A stretch of DNA of 64,000 nucleotides from Thalassobaculum sp. OXR-137 (lineage in GTDB: Bacteria > Pseudomonadota > Alphaproteobacteria > Thalassobaculales > Thalassobaculaceae): positions 2,774,001 through 2,838,000 of the forward strand of contig NZ_CP139715.1 in the NCBI RefSeq assembly GCF_034377285.1, written 5' to 3'. Each line of letters starts with the position of its first letter. Positions within the stretch are counted from its first letter, which is position 1. A model generated the notes under the pieces. That model searched no databases, was not told the DNA's origin, and saw only the letters and a list, made by a program, of their open reading frames with translations. The translations under genes were made by a program, and so were the position numbers. Below are positions 26,692 through 34,928 of the stretch, piece after piece.

Positions 26692-27436
26692 TCCGGGCGG
26701 CGCCGATAGGGCGGGGTCTCGGCCTCGCCCTGCTCCTGGGCGTGTCGGCCTGCATCGCGGTTCCCGCGCCGGATCCGGGCGGGGAGGGGCCGACTCCGGA
26801 CTTCTGGCGCGCCCCCCGTCCTGCGTGGCGATCCTGCCGGCCGCCGCGTCGGGAGAGATCGCGGCCCGGGTCGCCGAGCACGCCTTGACCCGGCACCTGT
26901 CCGGCCGGGTCGATACCGTCATCGGGCCCGAGGCGCGCGACCGTCTGACCCGCCGGCTGGCCCTCGATCTGGCGCCCGCCGCTTTTCCTGAATTTTCGCA
27001 AGACGCATCCCTCGATTCCGGCGTTCCATACGACGATTTTCGTGTCACCGAACGCCAGTCGGTGGAACGAAAACGTTTCGCCGAGCGGGTCGGATGCGGC
27101 CATGGTGCCGAGCTGTCGGTGCACGCGACCCGCACCTTCGCGGTCGTCTGGAGCGTGGCGCAGGTCGATCTGGCGCTGCGACTCGTGGACCTGCGCCACG
27201 GCGTCACCCTGTGGCGGTCCCGGCATCGGGCGAGCCGCGGCGCGGGCGGCGTGCCGGCCTCGCCTGTCGGTCTCGCGCTGGCCCTGGGGCAGGCCGGGCT
27301 TTTCGTCGCCGACCGGGACCTGCTGGCCTCGGTCCTGGACGACGGGCTGCGGGCGGTGCTGCGCGATCTGCCGGACATGCGCGGTCACCCGCACTCCCCG
27401 CCGCCGGTCCCGCCGCCGCCCGGTCCAATCCCTTGA
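26682..27436 (+). pseudogene. CsgG/GNA1162-like lipoprotein gene, frame broken at a C6 run
   Basis: Translation from ATG 26682 (GGGGAGG upstream) gives a signal with the lipobox LLLGVSAC, but the frame is then lost. From about 26818 the coding continues one frame over with SCVAILPAAASGEIAARVAE and, later, VDLALRLVDLRHGVTLWRS, which is typical of CsgG-like envelope lipoproteins. The two frames join if the six-C run at 26812-26817 had seven Cs, giving an intact 251-residue lipoprotein. A sequencing error, a true mutation or phase variation at the C run are all possible. It is the last gene of the cluster. Confidence 0.7.
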
Positions 27437-27499
27437 TTCCGCAAAGCCGGGGGCGGATCATGGCCGACGGCTTTGCAAATTTCGACCGAGGTGACGGGC

Positions 27500-28444
27500 A
27501 TGTCCGGCGGCGCGTCTGGCCACATGGGCTCTGGCAGCATGAACTGGGACGACCTGCGCTACTTCCTGGCGGTGGCGGCGGAGGGCAGCCTGTCGGCGGC
27601 GGCGCGGACCCTGCGGGTCAACCCGGCCACGGTTAGCCGTCACATCGACGCGCTGGAGGCCCGGTTCGAGGTTCGGCTGTTCGACCGGCGCCAGGACGGC
27701 TACGGCCTCACCGAGGCGGGCGAGAAGCTGGCGGGTCGCGCCCGTGCCATCGAGACCGAGATGTTCGGCCTCGCCCGCGCCTTCGACGCCGAGGACCGGG
27801 GGCTGACCGGCACGGTGGCCGTGACCTCCACCGAGTCCCTCATCGTCCCGTTTCTCATCCGTAACCTGCCGCTGCTGCAGGATCGCCACCCGGGCATCCG
27901 GCTGCAGGTCGTCAACGAGTACCGCTTCCTCAACCTGTCGCGCCGCGAGGCGGACGTCGCCATCCGCATGGCCCGGCCGGAGCAGGGCGACCTGGTGATC
28001 CGCCGCATCGGCACGCTCGGCTTCGGCCTGTACGCGTCGTCCGCCTATCTGGAGACCCATGGAATGCCGGCCGCGCCCGGCGATCTGGCCGGACACGCGG
28101 TGATCGACTGGCTGGACGGGTTTCCGGAGAACGCGCCGGTGAGCTGGCTGCGTCAGCAGATGGGCGGGCGGCCGCCGGCCTTCGCCACCAATCCGGCCAG
28201 CGCCCGCCTCGCCGCCGCCCGGGCGGGGATCGGCATCGCCCTGGTGCCCTGCATGGTGGGCGACGAAGCCCGCGATGTCGTCCGGGTGCTGCCCGGCACC
28301 GAGATCCCCGGCGTGGACCTCTGGCTGCTGGTCCACCGCGACCTGTCGAAGCTAGCGCGGATCCGCGCGGTGCTGGACTTCATCCACGAGCGCGCCCAGG
28401 CCGAGGCCGACCGGATCGCCGGCAGGACCGCGCCCCGATCCTGA
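27500..28444 (+). CDS. LysR-family transcriptional regulator
   Basis: A 314-residue LysR regulator. The helix-turn-helix lies near the N-terminus (LRYFLAVAAEGSLSAAARTL, then NPATVSRHIDALE). The effector domain follows, ending in the usual VPCMVGDEA region. The start at 27500 is preferred because CGAGGTG precedes it; a TTG 27 bases upstream and an ATG at 27539 are alternatives, the last giving the most typical LysR N-terminus. It lies 63 bases after the caspase cluster on the same strand, but a link to that cluster is not shown. Confidence 0.85.
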   Translation: MSGGASGHMGSGSMNWDDLRYFLAVAAEGSLSAAARTLRVNPATVSRHIDALEARFEVRLFDRRQDGYGLTEAGEKLAGRARAIETEMFGLARAFDAEDRGLTGTVAVTSTESLIVPFLIRNLPLLQDRHPGIRLQVVNEYRFLNLSRREADVAIRMARPEQGDLVIRRIGTLGFGLYASSAYLETHGMPAAPGDLAGHAVIDWLDGFPENAPVSWLRQQMGGRPPAFATNPASARLAAARAGIGIALVPCMVGDEARDVVRVLPGTEIPGVDLWLLVHRDLSKLARIRAVLDFIHERAQAEADRIAGRTAPRS

Positions 28445-28580
28445 CCCCGGGTCGGAGCGATTACCGGCCGCTCGTGGCATTCCTCACGGCATTGCGAGTT
28501 GATCGCTGCCACCCTGCCACTTTGAATTCCTGAAGTGCTGCTACTCGCACATGTGACAGACACCTTCGAGCGATGGGGCT

Positions 28581-29501
28581 GTGGATGTGATGTGGACAAT
28601 TTTTGGCCTTCGGAATCATAGGCGATCCGCCGAAACCGACTTGGATTTTAAAGTTAAAAATTCGCCGGATCGTCGGTTGAGCGAAAAGCGGCGGGTTTCT
28701 CCCCTTGGTGGCCTTTCGGCGCTTCGGCACATATCCACAGGCTGGACCGGGTTTTTTCTGTTGGCGGCGCTGGTCTTAACCCCCGTCGCGCAGGCCCAGG
28801 TGCAGGTCCAGACCGGGTCCCCGATCGAGGTCGATCTGGAACTGGTTTTCGCCTCGGACGGGTCGGGATCGATCGACGACGAGGAGCTCCGTTTCCAGCG
28901 TCAGGGCTATGCCGCGGCCCTTGCCGACCAGCGGGTGCAGGACGTGATCGCCGCCGGTCCGCTCGGCCGGATCGCGGTGGCCTTCGTGGAATGGGGCGCG
29001 CCGGAGAGCCAGCACACCATCGTCGACTGGACCGTCATCGCCGGCCGCGACGACGCCCTGGCTTGGGGCGCGAAGCTGCTGGCGGCCCCTCGGGCGGCCT
29101 ATGGCTACAACTCGATCAGCGAGGCCATCGCCTATTCCGCCGACCTGATCCGCACCAACGACATTCAGGGTGCCCGCAAGGTGATCGACCTGTCCGGCGA
29201 CGGCCCGCAGATCGGCGGCCGGCCGCTCGCCCTGATCCGCTCGATGGCCGTCGCCGACGGCATCACCATCAACGGGCTGGTCGTCGCCAACCGCAATGTG
29301 CGCACCGGGCCGAGCGGCGAGCCGCTGGAGGAGCATTACGAGATGGACGTGATCGGCGGACTCGGCGCCTTCGTCGTGGTGGCGACCGAAGAGAGGGGCT
29401 TTACCCAGACCGTGCTGGCGAAGATGGTGCGGGAGATCGCCGACGCCCGGCCGACGGGTGCGGCGACGCAATTTGCCCAGGACACGCCGGATGAGCGCTG
29501 A
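28581..29501 (+). CDS. DUF1194 (von Willebrand A-like) exported protein
   Basis: A 306-residue protein. From about residue 85 it has a von Willebrand A-type fold with a metal-site-like LVFASDGSGSIDDEE and later DLSGDGPQIGG, matching DUF1194. A hydrophobic segment (GFFLLAALVLTPVAQAQ) before it is a signal sequence. The 50 residues upstream of the signal are unusual and lower in GC, so the GTG at 28581 is uncertain; an internal start near residue 33 is possible. Its function is unknown. Its end overlaps the TusA-like gene by 11 bases. Confidence 0.75.
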   Translation: MDVMWTIFGLRNHRRSAETDLDFKVKNSPDRRLSEKRRVSPLGGLSALRHISTGWTGFFLLAALVLTPVAQAQVQVQTGSPIEVDLELVFASDGSGSIDDEELRFQRQGYAAALADQRVQDVIAAGPLGRIAVAFVEWGAPESQHTIVDWTVIAGRDDALAWGAKLLAAPRAAYGYNSISEAIAYSADLIRTNDIQGARKVIDLSGDGPQIGGRPLALIRSMAVADGITINGLVVANRNVRTGPSGEPLEEHYEMDVIGGLGAFVVVATEERGFTQTVLAKMVREIADARPTGAATQFAQDTPDER

Positions 29502-29730
29502 CGAACCGATTGCCAAATCCCTCGACGTGCGCGGCCTGAAATGTCCGCTGCCGGTGCTGAAGGCGCGCAAGACGATCGGACAGGTCGAGATCGGGGCGCT
29601 GCTGGAGGTGCTGGTCACCGATCCGGCGGCGGTGCTGGATTTCCGCCACTACGCCCGCCAATCCGGCCACGAACTGGTCGCGGCGGAGGAGGGCGAGGTC
29701 CTACGCTTCGTCCTGCGCCGCACGAGCTGA
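29491..29730 (+). CDS. TusA/SirA-like sulfurtransferase
   Basis: A 79-residue protein of the TusA family, which carries a persulfide on a conserved cysteine for sulfur transfer (tRNA thiolation or other pathways). The signature is LKCPLPVLKARK with the CPLP active site. The start ATG 29491 overlaps the DUF1194 stop and gives the normal family length. The frame is open further upstream but there it is a shadow. Confidence 0.85.
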   Translation: MSADEPIAKSLDVRGLKCPLPVLKARKTIGQVEIGALLEVLVTDPAAVLDFRHYARQSGHELVAAEEGEVLRFVLRRTS

Positions 29731-29777
29731 GACCGGGCGGACGCCGCGGTCCCGAGAGCTCCGATCGCCCAATAACC

Positions 29778-29898
29778 GACTTCCTGGACCCCTCCGGCCC
29801 TTCGCCGGAGGAGATCAAGGACCGTGCTCCGTCTACCGGGTGCCACGGTCCTGGATCTCCCCTCCCGGACGGGGTCCGGAAGGTCCGTCCAGGCAGTC
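29778..29898. repeat. Palindromic intergenic repeat, copy 1 (121 bp)
   Basis: Begins GACTTCCTGGAC and ends GTCCAGGCAGTC, which are inverted copies of each other. Inside are a CTCCGGCC...GGAG stem, a central GGTCCTGGATC and a CCGGACGGGGTCCGG stem. Two related copies are at 29991 and 33989. The structure is like a REP/BIME or a small non-autonomous element. Confidence 0.7.
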
Positions 29899-29922
29899 GC
29901 GTTGGGAGAAGTCGCGTTGGGA
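29895..29922. repeat. 15-base tandem duplication beside repeat copy 1
   Basis: AGTCGCGTTGGGA occurs at 29895-29907 and again at 29910-29922, a 15-base period, at the right edge of the first palindromic repeat. It may be left from insertion or slippage. Confidence 0.5.
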
Positions 29923-29990
29923 AATGGGGCGAGGCGGCTACGCCGGTCTCGGCGCATGCTGTCGGCTCTCCTGCATTCCTGCATTTTCCC

Positions 29991-30113
29991 GACTTCCTGG
30001 ACGTCCTGCCCGGACTCCGTCCGGGTGGGGCGATCCAGGATCGTGGCACGTCGCTGCCAGTGCCACGATCCTGGATCTCATCCGACCTTGCGGCCGGAGG
30101 CGTCCAGGAAGGC
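29991..30113. repeat. Palindromic intergenic repeat, copy 2 (123 bp)
   Basis: Begins GACTTCCTGGAC and ends GTCCAGGAAGGC. It contains CCCGGACTCCGTCCGGG, GATCCAGGATCGTGGCACG, then CGTGCC-type pairing with GTGCCACGATCCTGGATC, so that the whole unit can fold as one long cruciform. It lies 110 bases before the dehydratase gene. Confidence 0.7.
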
Positions 30114-30224
30114 GCTGTGAGGGAAAAGATTGAAGGATCGCCGGGAGAGGCGTGTCCCTTCGATTTGCGCGCCTTCCCAATCCGCACCGCCCGCGACTAT
30201 GGTGCGCGCGGGAGGAACCAAATA

Positions 30225-31949
30225 ATGACCAATGACGAAACGCCCAAGGGCCTCGGACGCGGCCTGACCAACTACGGCGACAACGAGTTCAGCCTCTACC
30301 TGCGGCGCTCCATGGCCTCGTCCATGGGCTACAGCCGCGAGATGCTGGACAAGCCCGTGGTCGGGATCTGCTCCTCGGGGAGCGGCTTCAACAACTGCCA
30401 CCGGCTGATGCCGGAACTGGTCGAGGCCACCAAGCGCGGGGTGCTCGCCGCCGGCGGCCTGCCGATCGAGTTCCCGACGATCTCCCTGGGCGAGACCTTC
30501 CTGAACCCGACCTCCCTGATGTACCGCAACCTGATGAGCATGGACGTGGAGGAGATGATCCGCGCCCAGCCGATGGACGCGGTCGTGGTGATCGGCGGCT
30601 GCGACAAGACCCTGCCGGCCCAGCTCATGGGGGCGGCCAACGCGGAAGTCCCGGTGGTCTACTGCGCCGTCGGCCCGATGCTGACCTCGCCCTATGACGG
30701 CGAGCGCCTGGGCGCGTGCACCGACTGCCGCCGGTTCTGGGGCAAGTACCGCGCCGGCGAGGTGTCGGACGAGGGCATCAAGCGGATCGAGGGCAGCCTC
30801 GCCACCACCGCCGGCACCTGCGCCGTCATGGGCACGGCCAGCACCATGGCCTGCATCGCCGAGGCCCTGGGCATGACCCTGCCGGGCACCGCTTCCATCC
30901 CGGGGGTCCATGCCGACCGCCTGCGCGCCGCCGAGGCATCGGGCGTGCGCGCCATGGAACTGGCGCTCGCCAAGGGCGACGACCGGCTGCTGCCGCGCGA
31001 CATCATCACCGAGAAGTCGGTGGAGAATGCCCTGCGCGTTCTGCTCGCCATCGGCGGGTCGACCAACGCCATCGTCCACCTGACCGCCATCGCCGGCCGT
31101 CTCGGCATCCCCGTCGATCTCAACCGGCTGAACGTGATGTCGGACGAGACCCCGGTGCTGGTCGACCTGAAGCCGACGGGTGCGCATTACATGGAGGACC
31201 TGTTCGCCGCCGGCGGGCTGGTCGGCGTGCTCCACGCCCTGCGGCCGCTGCTGCATCTGGACACGGTGAGCGTCACCGGCGAGACCCTGGGCGACCGGCT
31301 GGATGCGGACAAGACCTGGATCGACCACAACATCGTGCGCACCTTCGAGGAGCCGTTCCAGGACAAGGGCGGCCTGGTCGCCCTGTTCGGCTCGCTCGCC
31401 CCGCGCGGCGCGATCCTCAAGCGCTCGGCGGCCGATCCGACCCTGTTCGAGAAGGAAGGCCGGGCGGTGGTGTTCTCCAGCCTGGCGGACCTGGCGGCGC
31501 GGATCGACGATCCCGACCTGGACGTCAATCCCGACGACTTCCTGGTGCTGCAGAATGCCGGCCCGAAGAGCCCGGCGGCGATGCCGGAGGCGGGCTACCT
31601 GCCGATCCCGAAGAAGCTGGCCCGCGCCGGGGTGAAGGACATGGTCCGCATCTCCGACGCCCGCATGAGCGGCACGGCCTTCGGCACCATCGTCCTGCAC
31701 GTCACCCCGGAAGCCGCCGATGGCGGCCCGCTCGGCGTGGTGCGCACCGGGGACCGCATCCGGATCTCGGTGGAGAACCGCTCCATCGACCTGCTGGTGG
31801 ACGACGCGGAGATCGCGAAGCGCCTGGAGGAGATCAAGCCGGAGACGGTGCAGCCGACCCACAAGCGCGGCTATCGGAACCTATACATGAACACGGTCAC
31901 CCAGGCCGATCAGGGCGTCGATTTCGACTTCCTGGTCTGGAAGGACTGA
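30225..31949 (+). CDS. IlvD/Edd family dehydratase, sugar-acid type
   Basis: A 574-residue iron-sulfur dehydratase that removes water from a dihydroxy acid. Three cysteines expected to hold the cluster are C58 (FNNCHR), C126 (IGGCDKTLPAQ) and C199 (TAGTCAVMG), the spacing known from L-arabinonate and related sugar-acid dehydratases. The length also fits that group. The substrate may be an aldonic acid rather than the valine/isoleucine precursor. The ATG at 30225 has GGGAGGAA upstream. It is followed by a DUF3237 gene 29 bases on and an amidase, which suggests a catabolic operon. Confidence 0.88.
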   Translation: MTNDETPKGLGRGLTNYGDNEFSLYLRRSMASSMGYSREMLDKPVVGICSSGSGFNNCHRLMPELVEATKRGVLAAGGLPIEFPTISLGETFLNPTSLMYRNLMSMDVEEMIRAQPMDAVVVIGGCDKTLPAQLMGAANAEVPVVYCAVGPMLTSPYDGERLGACTDCRRFWGKYRAGEVSDEGIKRIEGSLATTAGTCAVMGTASTMACIAEALGMTLPGTASIPGVHADRLRAAEASGVRAMELALAKGDDRLLPRDIITEKSVENALRVLLAIGGSTNAIVHLTAIAGRLGIPVDLNRLNVMSDETPVLVDLKPTGAHYMEDLFAAGGLVGVLHALRPLLHLDTVSVTGETLGDRLDADKTWIDHNIVRTFEEPFQDKGGLVALFGSLAPRGAILKRSAADPTLFEKEGRAVVFSSLADLAARIDDPDLDVNPDDFLVLQNAGPKSPAAMPEAGYLPIPKKLARAGVKDMVRISDARMSGTAFGTIVLHVTPEAADGGPLGVVRTGDRIRISVENRSIDLLVDDAEIAKRLEEIKPETVQPTHKRGYRNLYMNTVTQADQGVDFDFLVWKD

Positions 31950-31978
31950 CAAGAAACGATCCCGAGGGAGATATACGC

Positions 31979-32443
31979 ATGTCCGAGATCCAGACCGAAT
32001 TCGTGATGGAGCTGAAGCTCAGCGTCGACCTGCCGCTGGCGGCGATCGGCAATACCCAGTACGGCGACCGGCGCATCGCGCGGGTCAAGGGCGGCACCTT
32101 CGAGGGGCCGAACCTCAAGGGCACCGTGCGCGACGGCGGCGGCGACTGGATCCTCAACCGGACCGACGGGGTCACCCAGCTCGACGTGCGGCTGATCCTC
32201 GACACCGAGGACGGCACGCCGATCTACATGACCTACAAGGGCCTGCGCCACGGCCCCAAGGAGGTCATGGACCGGATCGCCGCCGGCCAGCCGGTGGATC
32301 CCTCGGAGCTGTATTTCCGCACCGCGCCGTTCTTCGAGACCGCCGCCGACGGCCCCTATGCCTGGATGAACAGGGCGGTGTTCGTGTCCACCGGCGACCG
32401 CAAGCCGGAAGGGCCGGTCTACCGGGTGTTCAAGGTTCTCTGA
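31979..32443 (+). CDS. DUF3237 family protein
   Basis: A 154-residue protein of the DUF3237 family, with ARVKGGTFEGPNLKGTV near residue 35, then WILNRTDGVTQLDVRLIL and RTAPFFETAADGPYAWMNR. These proteins adopt a beta-barrel and are common in sugar or aromatic catabolic operons, but no reaction is firmly assigned. It sits between the dehydratase and the amidase on the same strand. Confidence 0.82.
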   Translation: MSEIQTEFVMELKLSVDLPLAAIGNTQYGDRRIARVKGGTFEGPNLKGTVRDGGGDWILNRTDGVTQLDVRLILDTEDGTPIYMTYKGLRHGPKEVMDRIAAGQPVDPSELYFRTAPFFETAADGPYAWMNRAVFVSTGDRKPEGPVYRVFKVL

Positions 32444-32555
32444 CGGCGGGCCAGGGCGTGGCCCGGCACTCCGTACATTGATCTTCGGCTGACGGCTTGC
32501 CAAGCTGGCGGGGACCCACCTCTCGACCACTCCCCCGCCAGCATTGGAGACCGTC

Positions 32556-33959
32556 ATGACCGGCGCCACGCGCTATGACCCCCGTCAGTTCAAGGCCCTG
32601 ACCTGGTTCGACGCGACCGACGCCTTCGCCAAGGGCAGCGACACGCCGCGCGACTATCTGGAGCGCTGCCTGGAGACGGTCGACGCCCGCGAGCCGGTGG
32701 TGAAGGCCTTCGCCGCGCTGAACCGGGAGAGCGCGCGCGAGGCCGCCGACGCCAGCACCGCGCGCTGGAAGGACGGCAAGCCGCTGTCTCCCATCGACGG
32801 CATGCCGGTCGGCATCAAGGACCTGCTGGAAACCAAGGACATGCCCACGCAGCTCGGCTGCGAGGCGATGACCGGGAACTTTCCCAAGAACGACAACGCG
32901 GCCGTCTGGGCGCTGCGCCAGGCCGGCGCGGTGATTTTCGGCAAGACCGTGACGGCGGAGCTGGGCGGCAACCATCCGGGGCCGACCACCAACCCGTTCG
33001 ATCCGGCGCGTACGCCGGGCGGATCGTCCTCCGGCTCGGCGGCGGCGGTGGGCGCGGGCTTCATGCCGGCGGCCATCGGCTCCCAGGTCGGCGGCTCGAT
33101 CATCCGGCCGGCGGCGTTCTGCGGCAACTTCGCCCTGAAGCCGAGCCAGGGCGGCATCCATCGCGGCGAGCGCCAGGCCACCTCCATGAGCACCCACGGC
33201 CCCCATGCCGGCTCGATCGAGGACATGTGGCAGGTCGCCATCGAGGTGGCGAGCCGCTGCGGCGGCGATCCGGGCCGCGCCGGCCTCCAGGGGCCGAAGA
33301 CCACTCCGCAGGCGATCAGGCCGAGCCGGCTGATCCTGCTGGAGACCGACGGCTGGGCGCGCACCGATGCGGACAGCCACAAGGCGATGGCGGGCCTGCT
33401 GGACCGGCTGCAGGCGGCCGGGGTGGAGATCCTGCAGCGCGGCGATCATCCGCTGATCGAGAGCCTGGAGCAGTCCCTGGTGGGGGCCGGCGACCTCGCC
33501 AACACCATCACCGCCTGGGAGAACCGCTGGACCCTGCGCAACCTGATCGACAACAAGGGCGAGGGGGTGAGCGAGCGGATCAAGGCGCGCATCGGCGCGG
33601 TGGAGGCGTTGAGCCCGGACGACTACCGCCAGCTCCTGTGGCGCCGCGAGGGACTGCGCGCCGCCTGGCGGGCGCTCGGTCCGGTCGCCGACGCGTTCCT
33701 GACCTTCTCCTGCCCGGGTCCGGCGCCGCTGTGGCCGGGCGACATCCCGGGTCAGCCGCTCGCCAAGCAGCCGACCGGCGATGCGGTGTTCAACACGCCG
33801 AGCTCGCTCGCCGGCGCGCCGGCGGTGACCATGCCGATGCTGGCGGTGAACGGGTTGCCGGTGGGCGTCCAGGTGATGGGCCAGGAGGGCGACGACGCCC
33901 GCATGACTGGCCTGGCACGCTGGATCAGCGGCACCCTCGATCCGGTGATCGTGGGATAG
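32556..33959 (+). CDS. Amidase-signature family hydrolase
   Basis: A 467-residue amidase (AS family) that hydrolyses an amide. The Ser-Ser-Lys triad is recognisable: the lysine in PVGIKDLLE, the cis-serine within GGSSSGSAAAV and the nucleophile serine in QVGGSIIRPA. ATG 32556 is used because TTGGAGA precedes it; a TTG 12 bases earlier lies inside that site. The substrate is unknown. It ends 30 bases before the third palindromic repeat. Confidence 0.88.
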   Translation: MTGATRYDPRQFKALTWFDATDAFAKGSDTPRDYLERCLETVDAREPVVKAFAALNRESAREAADASTARWKDGKPLSPIDGMPVGIKDLLETKDMPTQLGCEAMTGNFPKNDNAAVWALRQAGAVIFGKTVTAELGGNHPGPTTNPFDPARTPGGSSSGSAAAVGAGFMPAAIGSQVGGSIIRPAAFCGNFALKPSQGGIHRGERQATSMSTHGPHAGSIEDMWQVAIEVASRCGGDPGRAGLQGPKTTPQAIRPSRLILLETDGWARTDADSHKAMAGLLDRLQAAGVEILQRGDHPLIESLEQSLVGAGDLANTITAWENRWTLRNLIDNKGEGVSERIKARIGAVEALSPDDYRQLLWRREGLRAAWRALGPVADAFLTFSCPGPAPLWPGDIPGQPLAKQPTGDAVFNTPSSLAGAPAVTMPMLAVNGLPVGVQVMGQEGDDARMTGLARWISGTLDPVIVG

Positions 33960-33988
33960 GGCGCTCCCCCAACCCCCACCCCAAACCC

Positions 33989-34090
33989 GACTTCCTGGAC
34001 GTCCCGGCCCTCTGCCGGGGCGATCCAGGATCCTGTGATGAACGCCCGGGCACGGTCCTGGATCGGCCCTGCGGGACCGTCCAGGAAGTC
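33989..34090. repeat. Palindromic intergenic repeat, copy 3 (102 bp)
   Basis: Begins GACTTCCTGGAC and ends GTCCAGGAAGTC, a perfect 12-base inverted pair. The middle has GATCCAGGATC and GGTCCTGGATC, as in the other copies, with a shorter spacer. It lies between the convergent amidase and SDR genes, where it may serve as a bidirectional transcription stop. Confidence 0.72.
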
Positions 34091-34109
34091 GTGTGGGTTA
34101 AAGCGAGCT

Positions 34110-34823
34110 TCAGAACCCCACCGTCTCGCCCTTCTGGTCCACCAGTTCCCCGCTGCGCGCAGGGGTGAGCCCGTCGACAACCGCCAGCAGTTCGGCCGCT
34201 GCGGTTTCCGGCGGGCGGACCTCCAGCCCGGCCTTGGCGAAGGGGGCCGACAGGCCGGTGTCGACCGTGCCGGGATGCAGGGCGACGCAGACCGCCTCCC
34301 GGTGCGTCCGCCCCAGTTCGATCGCCGCACAGCGCACGAGCTGGTTCAGCGCCGCCTTCGACGCGCGGTAGGCGTACCAGCCGCCGATCCGGTTGTCCGA
34401 GATCGAGCCGACCCGGGCCGACAGGGTGGCGAACACCGCCTTGCCCGCGCGCGGCAGCAGCGGCAGGAAATGCTTCATCAGCAGGGCCGGGCCGGTGGCG
34501 TTCAGGGCGAAGGCGCGGGCGAGGTGTTCGGGGTCGAGCTGGCGCCAGGATTTCTCCGGCTGGAACCGGTCGTCGTGCAGGAACCCGGTGGCGTCGACGA
34601 TCAGCCGGGGCGCGGCGTCGGCGTCCCGCAGGCGGTCGGCGGCGGCGGCGATCGACGCCTCGTCCAGCAGGTCGAGCGGTGGGTCGCCGCGCCGGGACAG
34701 GCCGATCGTGCGCTCGAAGCGGCCGCTGGCATCGATCGCGGACAGAAGGGCGGCGCCGATGCCGCCGGACGCGCCGACGACCACGGCCGTCCCCGAGGCG
34801 GGGAAGGAGGAAAGCTGTGTCAT
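34110..34823 (-). CDS. Short-chain dehydrogenase/reductase
   Basis: A 237-residue SDR with the nucleotide-binding VVVGASGGIGAALL at the N-terminus, an aspartate-rich strand (DLLDEASI), the catalytic serine in ATLSARVGS and YRASK. The short overall length and the segment LHPGTVDTGLSAPF resemble the C-factor/CsgA-like subgroup. The substrate is unknown. It converges with the amidase. Confidence 0.85.
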   Translation of the reverse strand: MTQLSSFPASGTAVVVGASGGIGAALLSAIDASGRFERTIGLSRRGDPPLDLLDEASIAAAADRLRDADAAPRLIVDATGFLHDDRFQPEKSWRQLDPEHLARAFALNATGPALLMKHFLPLLPRAGKAVFATLSARVGSISDNRIGGWYAYRASKAALNQLVRCAAIELGRTHREAVCVALHPGTVDTGLSAPFAKAGLEVRPPETAAAELLAVVDGLTPARSGELVDQKGETVGF

Positions 34824-34928
34824 GCGGCGACGGAGATGGGGGCCGCCCGCCCGCCGTCAAGCGCCGGACGACGGTTTCGCGTTGTGGCGCCGCCGGCCGT
34901 CTTGACCGGCTCCCCGATCGGAGACCCG

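Noticed and set aside
29778-30113. CRISPR array between the TusA-like and dehydratase genes
   Set aside because: Only two units with long internal palindromes and no constant-length spacers; a third copy lies 4 kb away. They are dispersed palindromic repeats.
30078-31862. 594-codon reverse frame opposite the dehydratase
   Set aside because: Shadow of an IlvD/Edd gene with complete active-site cysteines.
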